Positions 18,198 through 26,669 of a stretch of 35,953 bases of DNA are shown here, piece after piece (the first letter of the stretch is position 1; every line of letters starts with the position of its first letter). This stretch comes from an uncultured Myxococcales bacterium (GTDB lineage: Bacteria; Myxococcota_A; UBA9042): positions 1 through 35,953 of the forward strand of contig CAJBNH010000146.1 in the NCBI GenBank assembly GCA_903955385.1. The letters are read 5' to 3'. The notes below the pieces were generated by a model that was not told where the DNA came from, searched no databases, and was given only the letters and a program-made list of their open reading frames with translations. The translations under genes were made by a program, and so were the position numbers.

Positions 18198-20771
18198 CTA
18201 GAAATTCGCATCTCCGCCGGCGCCGTCCGGGCCGTTGCCGCCGCCCTGACCGAGGCTCTTGCCCCCGGCGCCGCCCATGCCCGCCGTTCCCAACAGTTGC
18301 ACGAAGTTGGCCTTCTTCATGGCCGCCGGGTCCAAGCCGTTTGCATTGGCCACGAACAGTCCGAACGACACGCCGCCGCAGCCACCGCCGCCGCCACCAC
18401 CGTGGCCGCCCTTGCCGCCCTTGCCGCCCGTGCCGCCCGCGCTGGCGCACCAGGCAAGGCCGCCGCCGTCGTCTGCGCCGCCGAACGCGCCGTCGCCGCC
18501 CACGCCGCCCACGCCGCCCTGACCGCCCTGGCCGCCGTCGCCGCCGTTGCCCGTCACAAACAGGTTGTCGGTGACGGCGGGCACACCCAACGCTGCGTCC
18601 GTGTAGACGATGAACAACGCGAACGAACCGCCGCCAGAGCCGCCGGCCTTGCCGCCGGTCGCGCCGCAGCCACCCGAGCCGCCGCCACCGCCCGAGCCGC
18701 CGATGTCCGGATACTTGAACTTCGGGTCGCTTCCCTTGCACGCGGCGCTGACCTCGACGCCACCGCCCGCCGCGCCGCCGCCACCGCCGGATCCCACCAA
18801 GCCGTCGCCACCGCCGCTGGCCAGATCGGGCTGCCACTTGCCACCGACAACCTGACCGGAGTTGCTCGCGCACGCGGCGCCCGGGTCGCCCAGCGAGCCG
18901 TCCTTGCCGTTGCCGCCGTTGGTGCCCACGGTGTCCAGAAAGGCGCTGGTCTCGTCCTTGCGGGGCACGTTGCAAAGGCCGCAGCTCGAGCTTCCTTCCC
19001 AAATCAGCGAGTCGTAACCAGAGCTTCCGCCGCCGCCCGCGCTCGGGCCCTGACCCGCGGTGCCCTGCTCGGCGGCGGTTTGGGTCTGCTTGTAGGGGCT
19101 GGACTTGGGCTGGGAGCCGTCCTCGTCATAGTCCGGGCAGATGGCGTTGCCGCCCTTGCCGCCGCCGACGTTTTGGCCGCCGCAGGTGCGGCTGCCGCCG
19201 TTGCCGCCGGTGGACTGGTGCTCGCTGCCGCAGGTGTACGCGCCGATGTCCTTGGCCTTGGCACCCGCGCTGCCCCCGACGCCGTTGTCGCCGTTGACGC
19301 CGGCCACGCCGCTCTGGCCGTTGCCCGCGTCGCCCGCGATGACGCGGTTGCCGACGATCTTCAGGCCGGGACCGGGGTTGCGCACGTAGATGCCGTAGGT
19401 CGACGCGCCCTTCTGCTTGACGTTGGCGCCGAAGACCGTGAAGCCGTCGAACGTCGCCTCGCCCGCGCCAAGGTCCAGCGCGTTGACGGTGCCGGGGGCT
19501 TCGGCCGACGGAACCTTGCCCAGCACGGCGGTTTCGTACGCCGCAGGGTCGTGGAAACGGAAGTCGGCGCTGTAGCCGCCGTAGACGTGCACGCCGGTGG
19601 CAAGGACCAGCGTCTCTTCGTACACGCCCGAAGCCACGTAGACGTCGCGCTTGCCGGCCGCCTTGGCGAGGTCGATGCCCTTCTGCAGGCTGGCGACCGG
19701 GTCCTCGCGCGTGCCCTTGGCGATGTCGACGCCTGTGCGGTTGACGAAGATGGCGTTCTCGATCTCGCCGTCGATGCCGTCGCAGTTCTGGTCGGGACCG
19801 TCGGGAATGTCGAGGTCAGACGCGAACTTGCACTCGCAGCCGTCCTTGGGATTGTCGTTGACGTCGAAGTACGGCGGGTTGCAGGTGAAGCTGCAGCCGG
19901 TCGCCGTGGCGGTCGCCTGGCAGTAGTTCACCGCGTTGGCAAACTTCAGCACGTTGCAGTTGTTGCCGCAGCCGCCGCACGCCTGCACGGTGGTGTACTT
20001 GCCCTTGGCGTCCACGTAGCCGTCGTCGATCTTGCCGTTGCAGTCGTTGTCGGCGCCGTCGCAGATCTCGGTGGGCAGCTGGCAGCCAGACCAGCCAGTG
20101 TTGCCGCACAGCTGGACGCCGTAGCAGACGTTGGGGCCGGTCGATTGCTTGCAGGCGCGCACCAGACCCTGGGTCGACGACGAGCAGTTGCACGAACCCG
20201 TCTTCGGCAGGCAGATGTCGAGATCGTCGCTGCCATCGGGGGCAGGGGACTTGCCGCAGGTGTGCGACGCGGGGCAGCCGTCAGAGCCCGTGGGGCAGTA
20301 GGTCGAGCAGAAGCTCTCTTCGCCCGATGTGATGCACCGCGCGCCGCCGCAGTCCAGGTCGGTCTTGCAGGTGTGGCACAGCTTGCTGATGGGGGCGACG
20401 CACAGGTAGACCGGCGCCTCAGACGTGAAGACTTTCTGGCACTTGTAGCCCGTCGGACACTGGTCCTTGCACGTCTGCGTGCAGAAGAAGCCGTTGTAGC
20501 CCTCGATGCAATAGCCGCTGTCGCAGTCGGCGTCGGACTTGCAGGGGTCGCCGAAGTCGGGGACCGAGCCCTCGATGATCTCTACCGCTGCGGCGTCATC
20601 GGTGCCGTTGCCGTCGTTGGCGCCGTCGCTCAGGCCGCCCTGATCCAGCGTGTTGGCGCCGTCGGTGGCGAGGCCAGTGCCCTCTTGAGGCGAGTCGGAG
20701 CAGGAGGCGAGCCCCCAAGCCACCACGACGAGGGCCAAGACCACGGGGAGCACGAAACGCGCATTCTTCAT
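18198..20771 (-). CDS. Large Gly-rich lipoprotein with MopE-type motif and beta-helix region
   Basis: 857 aa from ATG 20771 (GGAAG 6 nt upstream). The signal peptide ends in lipobox LASC (Cys24), then an acidic linker. Residues about 70-190 are Cys-rich (SDADCDSGYC, CPTGYKC). Residues 236-251 hold CDGADNDCNGKIDDG, the putative metal-binding motif shared with myxobacterial MopE-type proteins, and a second DQNCDGIDG lies near 325. Residues about 338-490 have the pattern of a right-handed parallel beta-helix (VYVASGVYEETL, GVHVYGGYS, FDGFTVFG). The last 370 residues are dominated by GGxGGxGG runs with paired Cys. Function unknown; a surface or outer-membrane structural, adhesive or sugar-binding role is plausible. 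It is divergent from the NTPase gene. Confidence 0.9.
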   Translation of the reverse strand: MKNARFVLPVVLALVVVAWGLASCSDSPQEGTGLATDGANTLDQGGLSDGANDGNGTDDAAAVEIIEGSVPDFGDPCKSDADCDSGYCIEGYNGFFCTQTCKDQCPTGYKCQKVFTSEAPVYLCVAPISKLCHTCKTDLDCGGARCITSGEESFCSTYCPTGSDGCPASHTCGKSPAPDGSDDLDICLPKTGSCNCSSSTQGLVRACKQSTGPNVCYGVQLCGNTGWSGCQLPTEICDGADNDCNGKIDDGYVDAKGKYTTVQACGGCGNNCNVLKFANAVNYCQATATATGCSFTCNPPYFDVNDNPKDGCECKFASDLDIPDGPDQNCDGIDGEIENAIFVNRTGVDIAKGTREDPVASLQKGIDLAKAAGKRDVYVASGVYEETLVLATGVHVYGGYSADFRFHDPAAYETAVLGKVPSAEAPGTVNALDLGAGEATFDGFTVFGANVKQKGASTYGIYVRNPGPGLKIVGNRVIAGDAGNGQSGVAGVNGDNGVGGSAGAKAKDIGAYTCGSEHQSTGGNGGSRTCGGQNVGGGKGGNAICPDYDEDGSQPKSSPYKQTQTAAEQGTAGQGPSAGGGGSSGYDSLIWEGSSSCGLCNVPRKDETSAFLDTVGTNGGNGKDGSLGDPGAACASNSGQVVGGKWQPDLASGGGDGLVGSGGGGGAAGGGVEVSAACKGSDPKFKYPDIGGSGGGGGSGGCGATGGKAGGSGGGSFALFIVYTDAALGVPAVTDNLFVTGNGGDGGQGGQGGVGGVGGDGAFGGADDGGGLAWCASAGGTGGKGGKGGHGGGGGGGCGGVSFGLFVANANGLDPAAMKKANFVQLLGTAGMGGAGGKSLGQGGGNGPDGAGGDANF

Positions 20772-21045
20772 GGGTTCTTCCTTGCGGACCGACCGCTGGC
20801 ATCGAACGAGTGCGCAAGTGTAATGCAGCACTTCGCCAGCGAACAGGAGGGGGCATCGGCATGTGGGGCTTTCAGTCCGCGGCCCGACCGCGCACGCCCT
20901 CTACCCGCCAACTCTGCACACTGGTAGACTTCGCGCGCCCTCACGAGCTCGCCTGTCGCTCAGAGGGTGCCGACCGGCTGTGCGCCGGACCCGGCCCGAC
21001 GACCTGCCTCCCACCCCTTTAGATCCCCCCCAAGAAGGAGACCTC

Positions 21046-22383
21046 GTGGCTGGCATTCGCAACGTCCTCATCCTCGGCGCCGCAGGGCGCGACTTTCACA
21101 ACTTCAACACGGTGTACCGCGGTGACCCGGCGTTTCGCGTCGTGGCCTTCACAGCGACGCAGATCCCCGACATTGACGGCCGCACCTATCCGGCCGAGCT
21201 CGCGGGACCCGGCTATCCGAAAGGCATTCCCATCTACCCACAGGACGAGTTCGGCGCCCTGATCGACCGTCTGGGCGTTCACGAGGTCGTGTTCGCGTAC
21301 AGCGACGTCACCTATCCCCACGTCATGCATCTGGCGGCAGAGGCGATGGCGCATGGGGCCGACTTCCGGCTGCTGGGTCCCGGCGGCACGATGCTGAAGT
21401 CGTCCAAGCCCGTGGTGTCGATCTGTGCGGTGCGGACCGGCTGCGGCAAGAGTCAGACCACCCGCCGCATCGTCGAACTGCTGCGCGAGAAGGGCCTCAA
21501 GCTCGTGGTGGTGCGCCATCCGATGCCGTACGGCGATCTCGTTGCGCAAAAGGTGCAACGGTTCGCCACGCGTGAAGATCTTGTGCGCCATCAGTGCACC
21601 ATCGAGGAGATCGAGGAGTACGAGCCCCACATCGACCGCGGCACCATCGTGTACGCGGGCGTCGACTACGAGGCGATCCTGCGCCAGGCCGAGCTGGAGG
21701 CCGACGTGGTGCTGTGGGACGGCGGCAACAACGATCTGCCGTTCTTCCGGCCCGATCTCGAGGTCGTGGTCGTCGACCCGCTGCGTCCCGGGCACGAGCT
21801 GGCGTACTTCCCGGGCGAGGCCAACCTGCGCCGCGCTCAGGTCGTGGTGCTGAACAAGATCGACAGCGCCGCGCCGCAGGACATCGAGACGGTTCGCTCG
21901 AACACCCGCAAGGTGAACCCCAACGCGATCGTCATCGACGCAGCCTCGCCCGTGACGGTGGACAACCCCGAGCTGGTGCGCGGCAAACGCGTGCTGGTGG
22001 TCGAGGATGGCCCCACGCTGACCCACGGCGAGATGAAGTACGGCGCGGGCGTCGTGGCGGCGCGGCGACTGGGCGCGGCAGAGATCGTCGATCCGCGTCC
22101 GTTCTTGAAGGGCAGCCTGATCGACACCTTCCGCAAGTATCCCGACATCGGCGCGGTGCTGCCGGCGATGGGCTACGGCGCTGAGCAGATGGCCGACCTG
22201 CAGGCCACCATCGACGCCGCCGACTGTGACTTGGTGATCATCGGAACGCCCATTGATCTGAGGCGTTACGTGTCATTCTCCAAGCCCGCCGTGCGCGTGG
22301 ACTACCAGTTGCAAGAGATCGGCCAGCCGACGTTCGTCGAGGTCATCGACCAGTTCGTCGCCGAGCACGTCCGCCGTCGCTGA
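21046..22383 (+). CDS. COG2403-type P-loop NTPase (cyclic 2,3-diphosphoglycerate synthetase-like)
   Basis: 445 aa from GTG 21046, with AAGGAG 6 nt upstream. The N-terminal part is Rossmann-like (VLILGAAGRDFHNFN). The P-loop is RTGCGKSQTTR (Lys135, Ser136), followed by DGGNNDLPFF, VVVDPLRPGHE, LNKIDSA (a GTPase-like NKxD) and a conserved C-terminal GYGAEQMADLQ. This matches the family that automated pipelines call cyclic 2,3-diphosphoglycerate synthase or 'predicted GTPase'; the biochemical assignment comes from archaea and may not hold here. It lies 575 bp upstream of the hydrogenase operon on the same strand; a link to H2 metabolism or metallocofactor assembly is inference from position only. 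Confidence 0.88.
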   Translation: MAGIRNVLILGAAGRDFHNFNTVYRGDPAFRVVAFTATQIPDIDGRTYPAELAGPGYPKGIPIYPQDEFGALIDRLGVHEVVFAYSDVTYPHVMHLAAEAMAHGADFRLLGPGGTMLKSSKPVVSICAVRTGCGKSQTTRRIVELLREKGLKLVVVRHPMPYGDLVAQKVQRFATREDLVRHQCTIEEIEEYEPHIDRGTIVYAGVDYEAILRQAELEADVVLWDGGNNDLPFFRPDLEVVVVDPLRPGHELAYFPGEANLRRAQVVVLNKIDSAAPQDIETVRSNTRKVNPNAIVIDAASPVTVDNPELVRGKRVLVVEDGPTLTHGEMKYGAGVVAARRLGAAEIVDPRPFLKGSLIDTFRKYPDIGAVLPAMGYGAEQMADLQATIDAADCDLVIIGTPIDLRRYVSFSKPAVRVDYQLQEIGQPTFVEVIDQFVAEHVRRR

Positions 22384-22536
22384 AAACACGACCGCCTGCG
22401 TCCCCTATCCCGCCAAATTACTTTCGTAAAGTTCGGCATGTGCGCCGGGCGCCGTCGCTTTGCCGGTTGCGTCGATCAGGCCGAGCCTGCGAGACGGGTG
22501 TCGCCCGCAAAAAGCTGAACGCGTGCGGTAACGCCA

Positions 22537-22551
22537 GGACCACTTTGGTCC
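22537..22551. promoter_or_regulatory. Short inverted repeat GGACCA-N3-TGGTCC
   Basis: Six-base perfect arms with a CTT centre, 11 bp upstream of the Rex-like dyad. It could be an operator half of a composite site or a small RNA hairpin; no known consensus is matched. Confidence 0.3.
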
Positions 22552-22562
22552 GACATCGGCGT

Positions 22563-22578
22563 CGTGAACTTCTTCACG
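22563..22578. promoter_or_regulatory. Rex-like operator upstream of the NADH-linked hydrogenase
   Basis: CGTGAA-CTTC-TTCACG is a perfect 6-4-6 dyad. The Rex consensus is close to TGTGAA-N4-TTCACA, so GTGAA/TTCAC and the 4-bp spacing match, and only the outermost base of each arm differs. Rex senses NADH/NAD+ and commonly represses fermentative and hydrogenase genes, which fits the NuoE/NuoF/HydA operon starting 380 bp downstream. No rex gene is in the window, and the long distance to the first start codon is a caveat. Confidence 0.45.
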
Positions 22579-22681
22579 GCAGTTGGCGAGACGGGTTGCA
22601 TGCTCCAGGGGGGAGGTCGATGCTGGCGCCAACACGGTCGCCTGAGACAGTCGGCCGTGTTGCTCGTTCTGGTGCTCTCGC

Positions 22682-22699
22682 GGCGGTGCACGCACCGCC
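22682..22699. promoter_or_regulatory. 8-bp inverted repeat GGCGGTGC-AC-GCACCGCC
   Basis: Perfect arms with a 2-bp centre, lying 260 bp before the hydrogenase operon. It could be a regulator binding site or a leader hairpin; no T tract follows and the regulator is unknown. Confidence 0.35.
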
Positions 22700-22958
22700 A
22701 ACGGCCTCCAGCGAACGCGCGGTCGCTCCCACCAGTTCTCCTGGGATGCGGTCGCACGACGCCGAGCCGAAAGAGGCTTGCTACTGGTCTGGTTCTTCCG
22801 TTTCTGGTCCCGGCCTCGCGTCCCCCCGCGCTCGCTTGGACTCTGCTGAACTTCGATACTTCTTTCGACGCGTGCGTGCGGGTCCGTTGGGACTCGTCGA
22901 TGCGCGCCGCAGCCCCAGGGTCCGGCACATCCCCGGTCCCGCCACATCAGGAGGCTTC

Positions 22959-23507
22959 ATGCTGCCCGCACAGCAAGCCCGACTCGCAGCTGACATCGCC
23001 GAGCTGGCCGACCACCATGGCCGTTGCCGCAGCGCCCTTTTGCCGATTCTGCAGGGCATCCAACGCGATCATCACCAGATCAGCGACTTTGCCATGCAAG
23101 AGGTCGCTCGCCAGCTCGACATCCACCCCGTCGAGGTCTACGGCGTCGTCACCTTCTACTCGTTCCTGAACACCGGGCGCGAAGGCCGCATGGTCGTTCG
23201 CCTTTGTCGGACCATCAGCTGCGACATGCAGCACAAGGACCGCATCGCCCGCCAGCTCGAGAACGATCTGGGCATCAAGTTCGGCGACACGACGTCGGAC
23301 GGTCGCTTCACGTTGCAGTGGGCCCACTGCCTCGGCATGTGTGACCAGGGACCCGCGCTGCTGGTCAACGACCAGGTGTTCACGCGCGTCAACTGCGAAC
23401 AGGTGCACGAGATCCTCGAGAACTGCCGCAAGACGTTCACTGCCAGCGGTCACGTGCTGACGACCGGTCATGGCCACGGCACTGCGAAGGAGGCGTTCGC
23501 CCGATGA
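22959..23507 (+). CDS. hydC: NuoE-like [2Fe-2S] subunit of [FeFe]-hydrogenase
   Basis: 182 aa, a thioredoxin-like ferredoxin of the NuoE/HydC/HndA family that relays electrons between the NuoF-like subunit and HydA. The four cluster ligands are in CRTISC (Cx4C) and CLGMC (Cx3C), the classic NuoE arrangement; the N-terminal helical part (LLPILQGIQRDHHQIS) is also typical. ATG 22959 has AGGAGG 5 nt upstream. Its stop overlaps the next start by 4 nt (ATGA), so the two are translationally coupled. Context with HydA rather than other Nuo genes identifies the complex. Confidence 0.93.
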   Translation: MLPAQQARLAADIAELADHHGRCRSALLPILQGIQRDHHQISDFAMQEVARQLDIHPVEVYGVVTFYSFLNTGREGRMVVRLCRTISCDMQHKDRIARQLENDLGIKFGDTTSDGRFTLQWAHCLGMCDQGPALLVNDQVFTRVNCEQVHEILENCRKTFTASGHVLTTGHGHGTAKEAFAR

Positions 23508-24694
23508 GCACTCGCAACCCCATCCTCTTCAATGACATCCCCGCCGAGTCCGGTCTGCGTCGCGCGCTGGAGATGCATCCCTTGGACATCGTGGCGGAAG
23601 TCCGCGCCTCTGGCCTGAAAGGTCGTGGCGGCGCCGGCTTTCCCACTGCGATGAAGTGGCAGCTTGCCGCAGCGGCGGAGGGCGCCACCAAGTACGTCGT
23701 CTGCAACGCTGACGAGGGCGAGCCCGGCACGTTCAAGGACCGCGTGCTCCTGTCCGACTTCGCCGATCTGGTGTTCGAGGGCATGACCATCGCCTCGCTT
23801 GCCATTGGTGCGACCGGCGGCATCGTGTACCTGCGCGGCGAGTACACCTATCTGGTGGCGCATCTGGAGAGCGTTCTGGCGCGTCGGCGGCAGGCCAATC
23901 TGCTGGGCAACGACATTCTGGGACGCAAGGACTGGAACTTCGACATCGTCATCCACCTCGGCTCGGGCGCGTATGTGTGCGGCGAGGAGACGGCGCTGAT
24001 CGAGTCGCTGGAAGGTCACCGCGGCGAGCCGCGCAACCGTCCGCCGTTCCCGGTCAATACCGGCTACATGGGGCGCCCGACGATCGTGAACAACGTCGAG
24101 ACCTTGTGTCTTGCCGCGCGCGTGCTGGCGCGCGGAGCGACCTGGTTCCGGCAGTACGGCACGCACGCCTCGACCGGGTCCAAGCTGTTCTCGGTATCGG
24201 GTGACTGCGCCAAGCCCGGCGTCTATGAGCTGCCGATGGGCATCACCATCGCCGATCTGCTGGTCGAGGTCGGCGGTCTGGGTGCCAAGGCGGTGCAGGT
24301 CGGTGGCGCGTCGGGACACTGCGTCCCCTCACGGCTGTTCGATCGGACGTTGGCTTTCGAAGACGCGCCCACGGGCGGGTCGATCATCATCTTCGGTCAG
24401 CAGCGGGACATGCTCGCGGTGGCCCGTAACTTTATGGAATTCTTCGTCGACGAGTCGTGTGGCCAGTGCACCCCGTGCCGCTATGGCAACTCGGTGCTGC
24501 TGGATGGCATCGAGCGGCTGGAGAAGGGCACCTGCTCGATCCGGCACCTCAATGAGCTGAAGGCGCTGGGCGAGACGATGGAGCTGGCCTCCAAGTGCGG
24601 TCTGGGCCAATCGGCTCCCAAGGCTTTCCTCTCGATCATCGAGCACTTCCACGATGAAGTGCTGGGTCGTGAACCGCCGCATTTCGCCGCCTGA
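23504..24694 (+). CDS. hydB: NuoF-like NAD(H)/FMN subunit of [FeFe]-hydrogenase, short form
   Basis: 396 aa. It binds FMN and NAD(H) and carries one [4Fe-4S] cluster. Motifs: GRGGAGFPTAMKW (FMN/NADH loop), CNADEGEPGTFKDR, GAYVCGEETALIESLEG, and C-terminal SCGQCTPCR with a further Cys about 40 residues on (CSIRHL). It has only the NuoF core: the N-terminal thioredoxin-like [2Fe-2S] domain and the C-terminal 2[4Fe-4S] ferredoxin domain of Thermotoga-type HydB are both absent. This argues for a simpler NADH-dependent enzyme rather than a classical ferredoxin/NADH bifurcating one, as inference. Overlaps hydC by 4 nt; hydA starts 43 nt after its stop. Confidence 0.93.
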   Translation: MSTRNPILFNDIPAESGLRRALEMHPLDIVAEVRASGLKGRGGAGFPTAMKWQLAAAAEGATKYVVCNADEGEPGTFKDRVLLSDFADLVFEGMTIASLAIGATGGIVYLRGEYTYLVAHLESVLARRRQANLLGNDILGRKDWNFDIVIHLGSGAYVCGEETALIESLEGHRGEPRNRPPFPVNTGYMGRPTIVNNVETLCLAARVLARGATWFRQYGTHASTGSKLFSVSGDCAKPGVYELPMGITIADLLVEVGGLGAKAVQVGGASGHCVPSRLFDRTLAFEDAPTGGSIIIFGQQRDMLAVARNFMEFFVDESCGQCTPCRYGNSVLLDGIERLEKGTCSIRHLNELKALGETMELASKCGLGQSAPKAFLSIIEHFHDEVLGREPPHFAA

Positions 24695-24737
24695 CGCACC
24701 GATTCCCGACCTCCAACTCCTCTCGGAGGACAAGTCC

Positions 24738-26663
24738 ATGGCATTCCTCAAGCCCATCTCTCCCAACACTTCCACCACGCGCGCGCCGCAGAGTCAGCGC
24801 CGCAACGAACCCGAGGCGATCGGCCCCGGGACGATGGTGTCGGTGACCATCGACGGCGCCACGACCGAAGTGCCTTACGCCACAACGATCCTGGACGCCG
24901 CCAAAAAGCTGAACATCAAGATCCCGACGTTGTGCCACCACCCCGACCTGTGCGTCGCGGGCGTGTGTCGCATCTGCGTGGTCGAGATCGAAGGCATGCG
25001 CAACCTGCAGGCCTCGTGCGCCTATCCGCTGACGCAGCCGCTGAAGGTCAACACCCACAGCCGCACGGTGCGTCAGGCACGGCGGCACGTGCTAGACCTG
25101 ATGCTCGCCAATCACTACGGACAGTGCACAACCTGTTGGCGCAACGGCAATTGCGAGCTGCAGCAGCTGGCCGAAGAGTACGGTGTCGACATGACGCGCT
25201 TCGGCAGCGTCGTGACGCCCAAGCACGAGATCGACCGGTCGAGCTACTCTGTCGTCCGCGACATGAACAAGTGCATCGGCTGCCGTCGCTGCGTGCGCAC
25301 GTGCATCGACTTGCAGGAAGTAGGCGCGCTGGAGGCCACCCGCCGTGGCGCCGAGACGCTGATCTCGACCTTCCAGGACAAGCCGCTGGGCGACGTGGTC
25401 TGCATCGCGTGCGGCCAGTGCATCAACCGCTGCCCGACCGGCGCGCTGATGGCCAACGACCCGACCGACGACGTGTGGGCGGCGATCGACGACCCGAAGA
25501 AGCACGTCGTCATCCAGACGGCCCCCTCACCCCGCGCGGCGATTGGCGAGTGCTTTGGCCAACCTCCGGGCACCGCGCTGACGTTCGAGCTGAACACGGC
25601 GCTGCGTTACTGCGGATTCGACAAGATCTTCGACACCAACTTCACGGCCGACCTGACGATCATCGAAGAGGGGACAGAGCTGCTGATGCGCCTGCATCGG
25701 GCGCTGGTGGGCGGCGACACGACGGCGGCGGTGCCCCAGTTCACCTCGTGCTCGCCTGGCTGGGTGAAGTACCTGGAGCACTTCTACCCCGAGATGATCC
25801 CGCACATGTCGACGGCCAAGAGCCCGCAGCAGATGTTCGGCACGATCATCAAGACCTACTACGCCAAGGTGCACAACATCGACCCGGCGGACATCGTGAC
25901 CGTCGCGCTGATGCCGTGCTCGGCCAAGAAGTTCGAGTGCAACCGTCCCGAGATGGCGGCATCGGGCTACAAGGACGTCGACTTCGGCCTGACGACCCGC
26001 GAGATGGCGGCGATGATCAAGGAGGCGGGCGTTGACCTGCCCAACGTCCCACCGTCCGAGTTCGACTCTCCGTTTGGCACCGCGACCGGCTCTGGCGTGG
26101 TGTTCGGCGCGACCGGCGGCGTGATGGAAGCGGCGCTGCGCACGGTCATCGAGCTCGTGACTGGCGAGAAGGTCGAGACCCTGTTCGAGAACGCCAACAT
26201 CATGCCCGTGCGCGGCTTTGACGGCGTGCGTTACGCGGAATTGAAGATCCCCAAGGTGGGGCCGGTGCCGCCGATCCTGCAGCACCTGTTCAAGGACTTC
26301 GAGTGGCTCAATGGCGTGACGCTCAAGGTCGGCGTGGCCCACGGCACCGCCAACGCCAAGCGCGTGATCGAGGACATCAAGGCCGGCGGCAAGTTCTCGG
26401 AGTGCCACTTCATCGAGTTCATGGCGTGTCCCGGCGGCTGCCTGGGCGGCGGCGGCCAGCCGATCCCCACCAGCCCGGAGATTCGGGCCGCGCGCGCCAA
26501 GGCCATCTACGCAGAGGACATGGGCTACGACATCCGCAAGTCGCACGAAAACCCCGATGTCCTGAGGATCTACGAGGAGTTCCTGACCGACGGACCCTGC
26601 GGTCACAAGAGCCACGAGTTGCTGCACACGAGCTACACCGTGCGCGGACGCTTCATCCTCTAA
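24738..26663 (+). CDS. hydA: [FeFe]-hydrogenase catalytic subunit (modular, NuoG-like N-terminus)
   Basis: 641 aa; reversibly reduces protons to H2. From the N-terminus: a [2Fe-2S] ferredoxin domain (Cys66, 77, 80, 94); a His-Cys3 [4Fe-4S] site (His126, Cys130, 133, 139); two [4Fe-4S] clusters (CIGCRRCVRTC 179-189, CIACGQCINRC 222-232); then the H-cluster domain. H-cluster motifs are L1 TSCSPGW (336-342), L2 MPCSAKKFE (392-400), ATGGVMEAALR (458-468) and L3 FMACPGGCLGGGGQP (561-575). L1 has Ser339 where clostridial CpI has its second Cys. ATG 24738 has GGAGGA 8 nt upstream. This is the modular type of the trimeric NAD(P)H-linked enzymes (group A3). No Tat or Sec signal: cytoplasmic. Confidence 0.96.
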   Translation: MAFLKPISPNTSTTRAPQSQRRNEPEAIGPGTMVSVTIDGATTEVPYATTILDAAKKLNIKIPTLCHHPDLCVAGVCRICVVEIEGMRNLQASCAYPLTQPLKVNTHSRTVRQARRHVLDLMLANHYGQCTTCWRNGNCELQQLAEEYGVDMTRFGSVVTPKHEIDRSSYSVVRDMNKCIGCRRCVRTCIDLQEVGALEATRRGAETLISTFQDKPLGDVVCIACGQCINRCPTGALMANDPTDDVWAAIDDPKKHVVIQTAPSPRAAIGECFGQPPGTALTFELNTALRYCGFDKIFDTNFTADLTIIEEGTELLMRLHRALVGGDTTAAVPQFTSCSPGWVKYLEHFYPEMIPHMSTAKSPQQMFGTIIKTYYAKVHNIDPADIVTVALMPCSAKKFECNRPEMAASGYKDVDFGLTTREMAAMIKEAGVDLPNVPPSEFDSPFGTATGSGVVFGATGGVMEAALRTVIELVTGEKVETLFENANIMPVRGFDGVRYAELKIPKVGPVPPILQHLFKDFEWLNGVTLKVGVAHGTANAKRVIEDIKAGGKFSECHFIEFMACPGGCLGGGGQPIPTSPEIRAARAKAIYAEDMGYDIRKSHENPDVLRIYEEFLTDGPCGHKSHELLHTSYTVRGRFIL

Positions 26664-26669
26664 CCGCCG

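Larger units (their letters stand above)
22384..22958. other. 575-bp leader upstream of the hydrogenase operon
   Basis: No credible gene is seen. The frame of the downstream NuoE-like gene is open through most of it, but the composition is not coding-like and the strong ribosome binding site at 22950-22954 sets the start at 22959. It contains three compact dyads (22537-22551, 22563-22578, 22682-22699), the middle one resembling a Rex operator. No tRNA was recognised and no sigma-70 promoter is convincing. Confidence 0.6.

Noticed and set aside
18072-20927. Long plus-strand open frame (about 950 codons) opposite the Gly-rich lipoprotein
   Set aside because: The Ala/Val/Arg-rich product is the complement of Gly-rich repeats; the minus-strand frame has a lipobox, start site and recognisable motifs.
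22583-22600. Sigma-54-like TTGGC ... TTGCA upstream of the hydrogenase operon
   Set aside because: The distance between the GG and GC elements is one base longer than the strict -24/-12 spacing.
22620-22958. 113-residue N-terminal extension of the NuoE-like protein
   Set aside because: The extra sequence is not NuoE-like and the AGGAGG before ATG 22959 gives a standard N-terminus.
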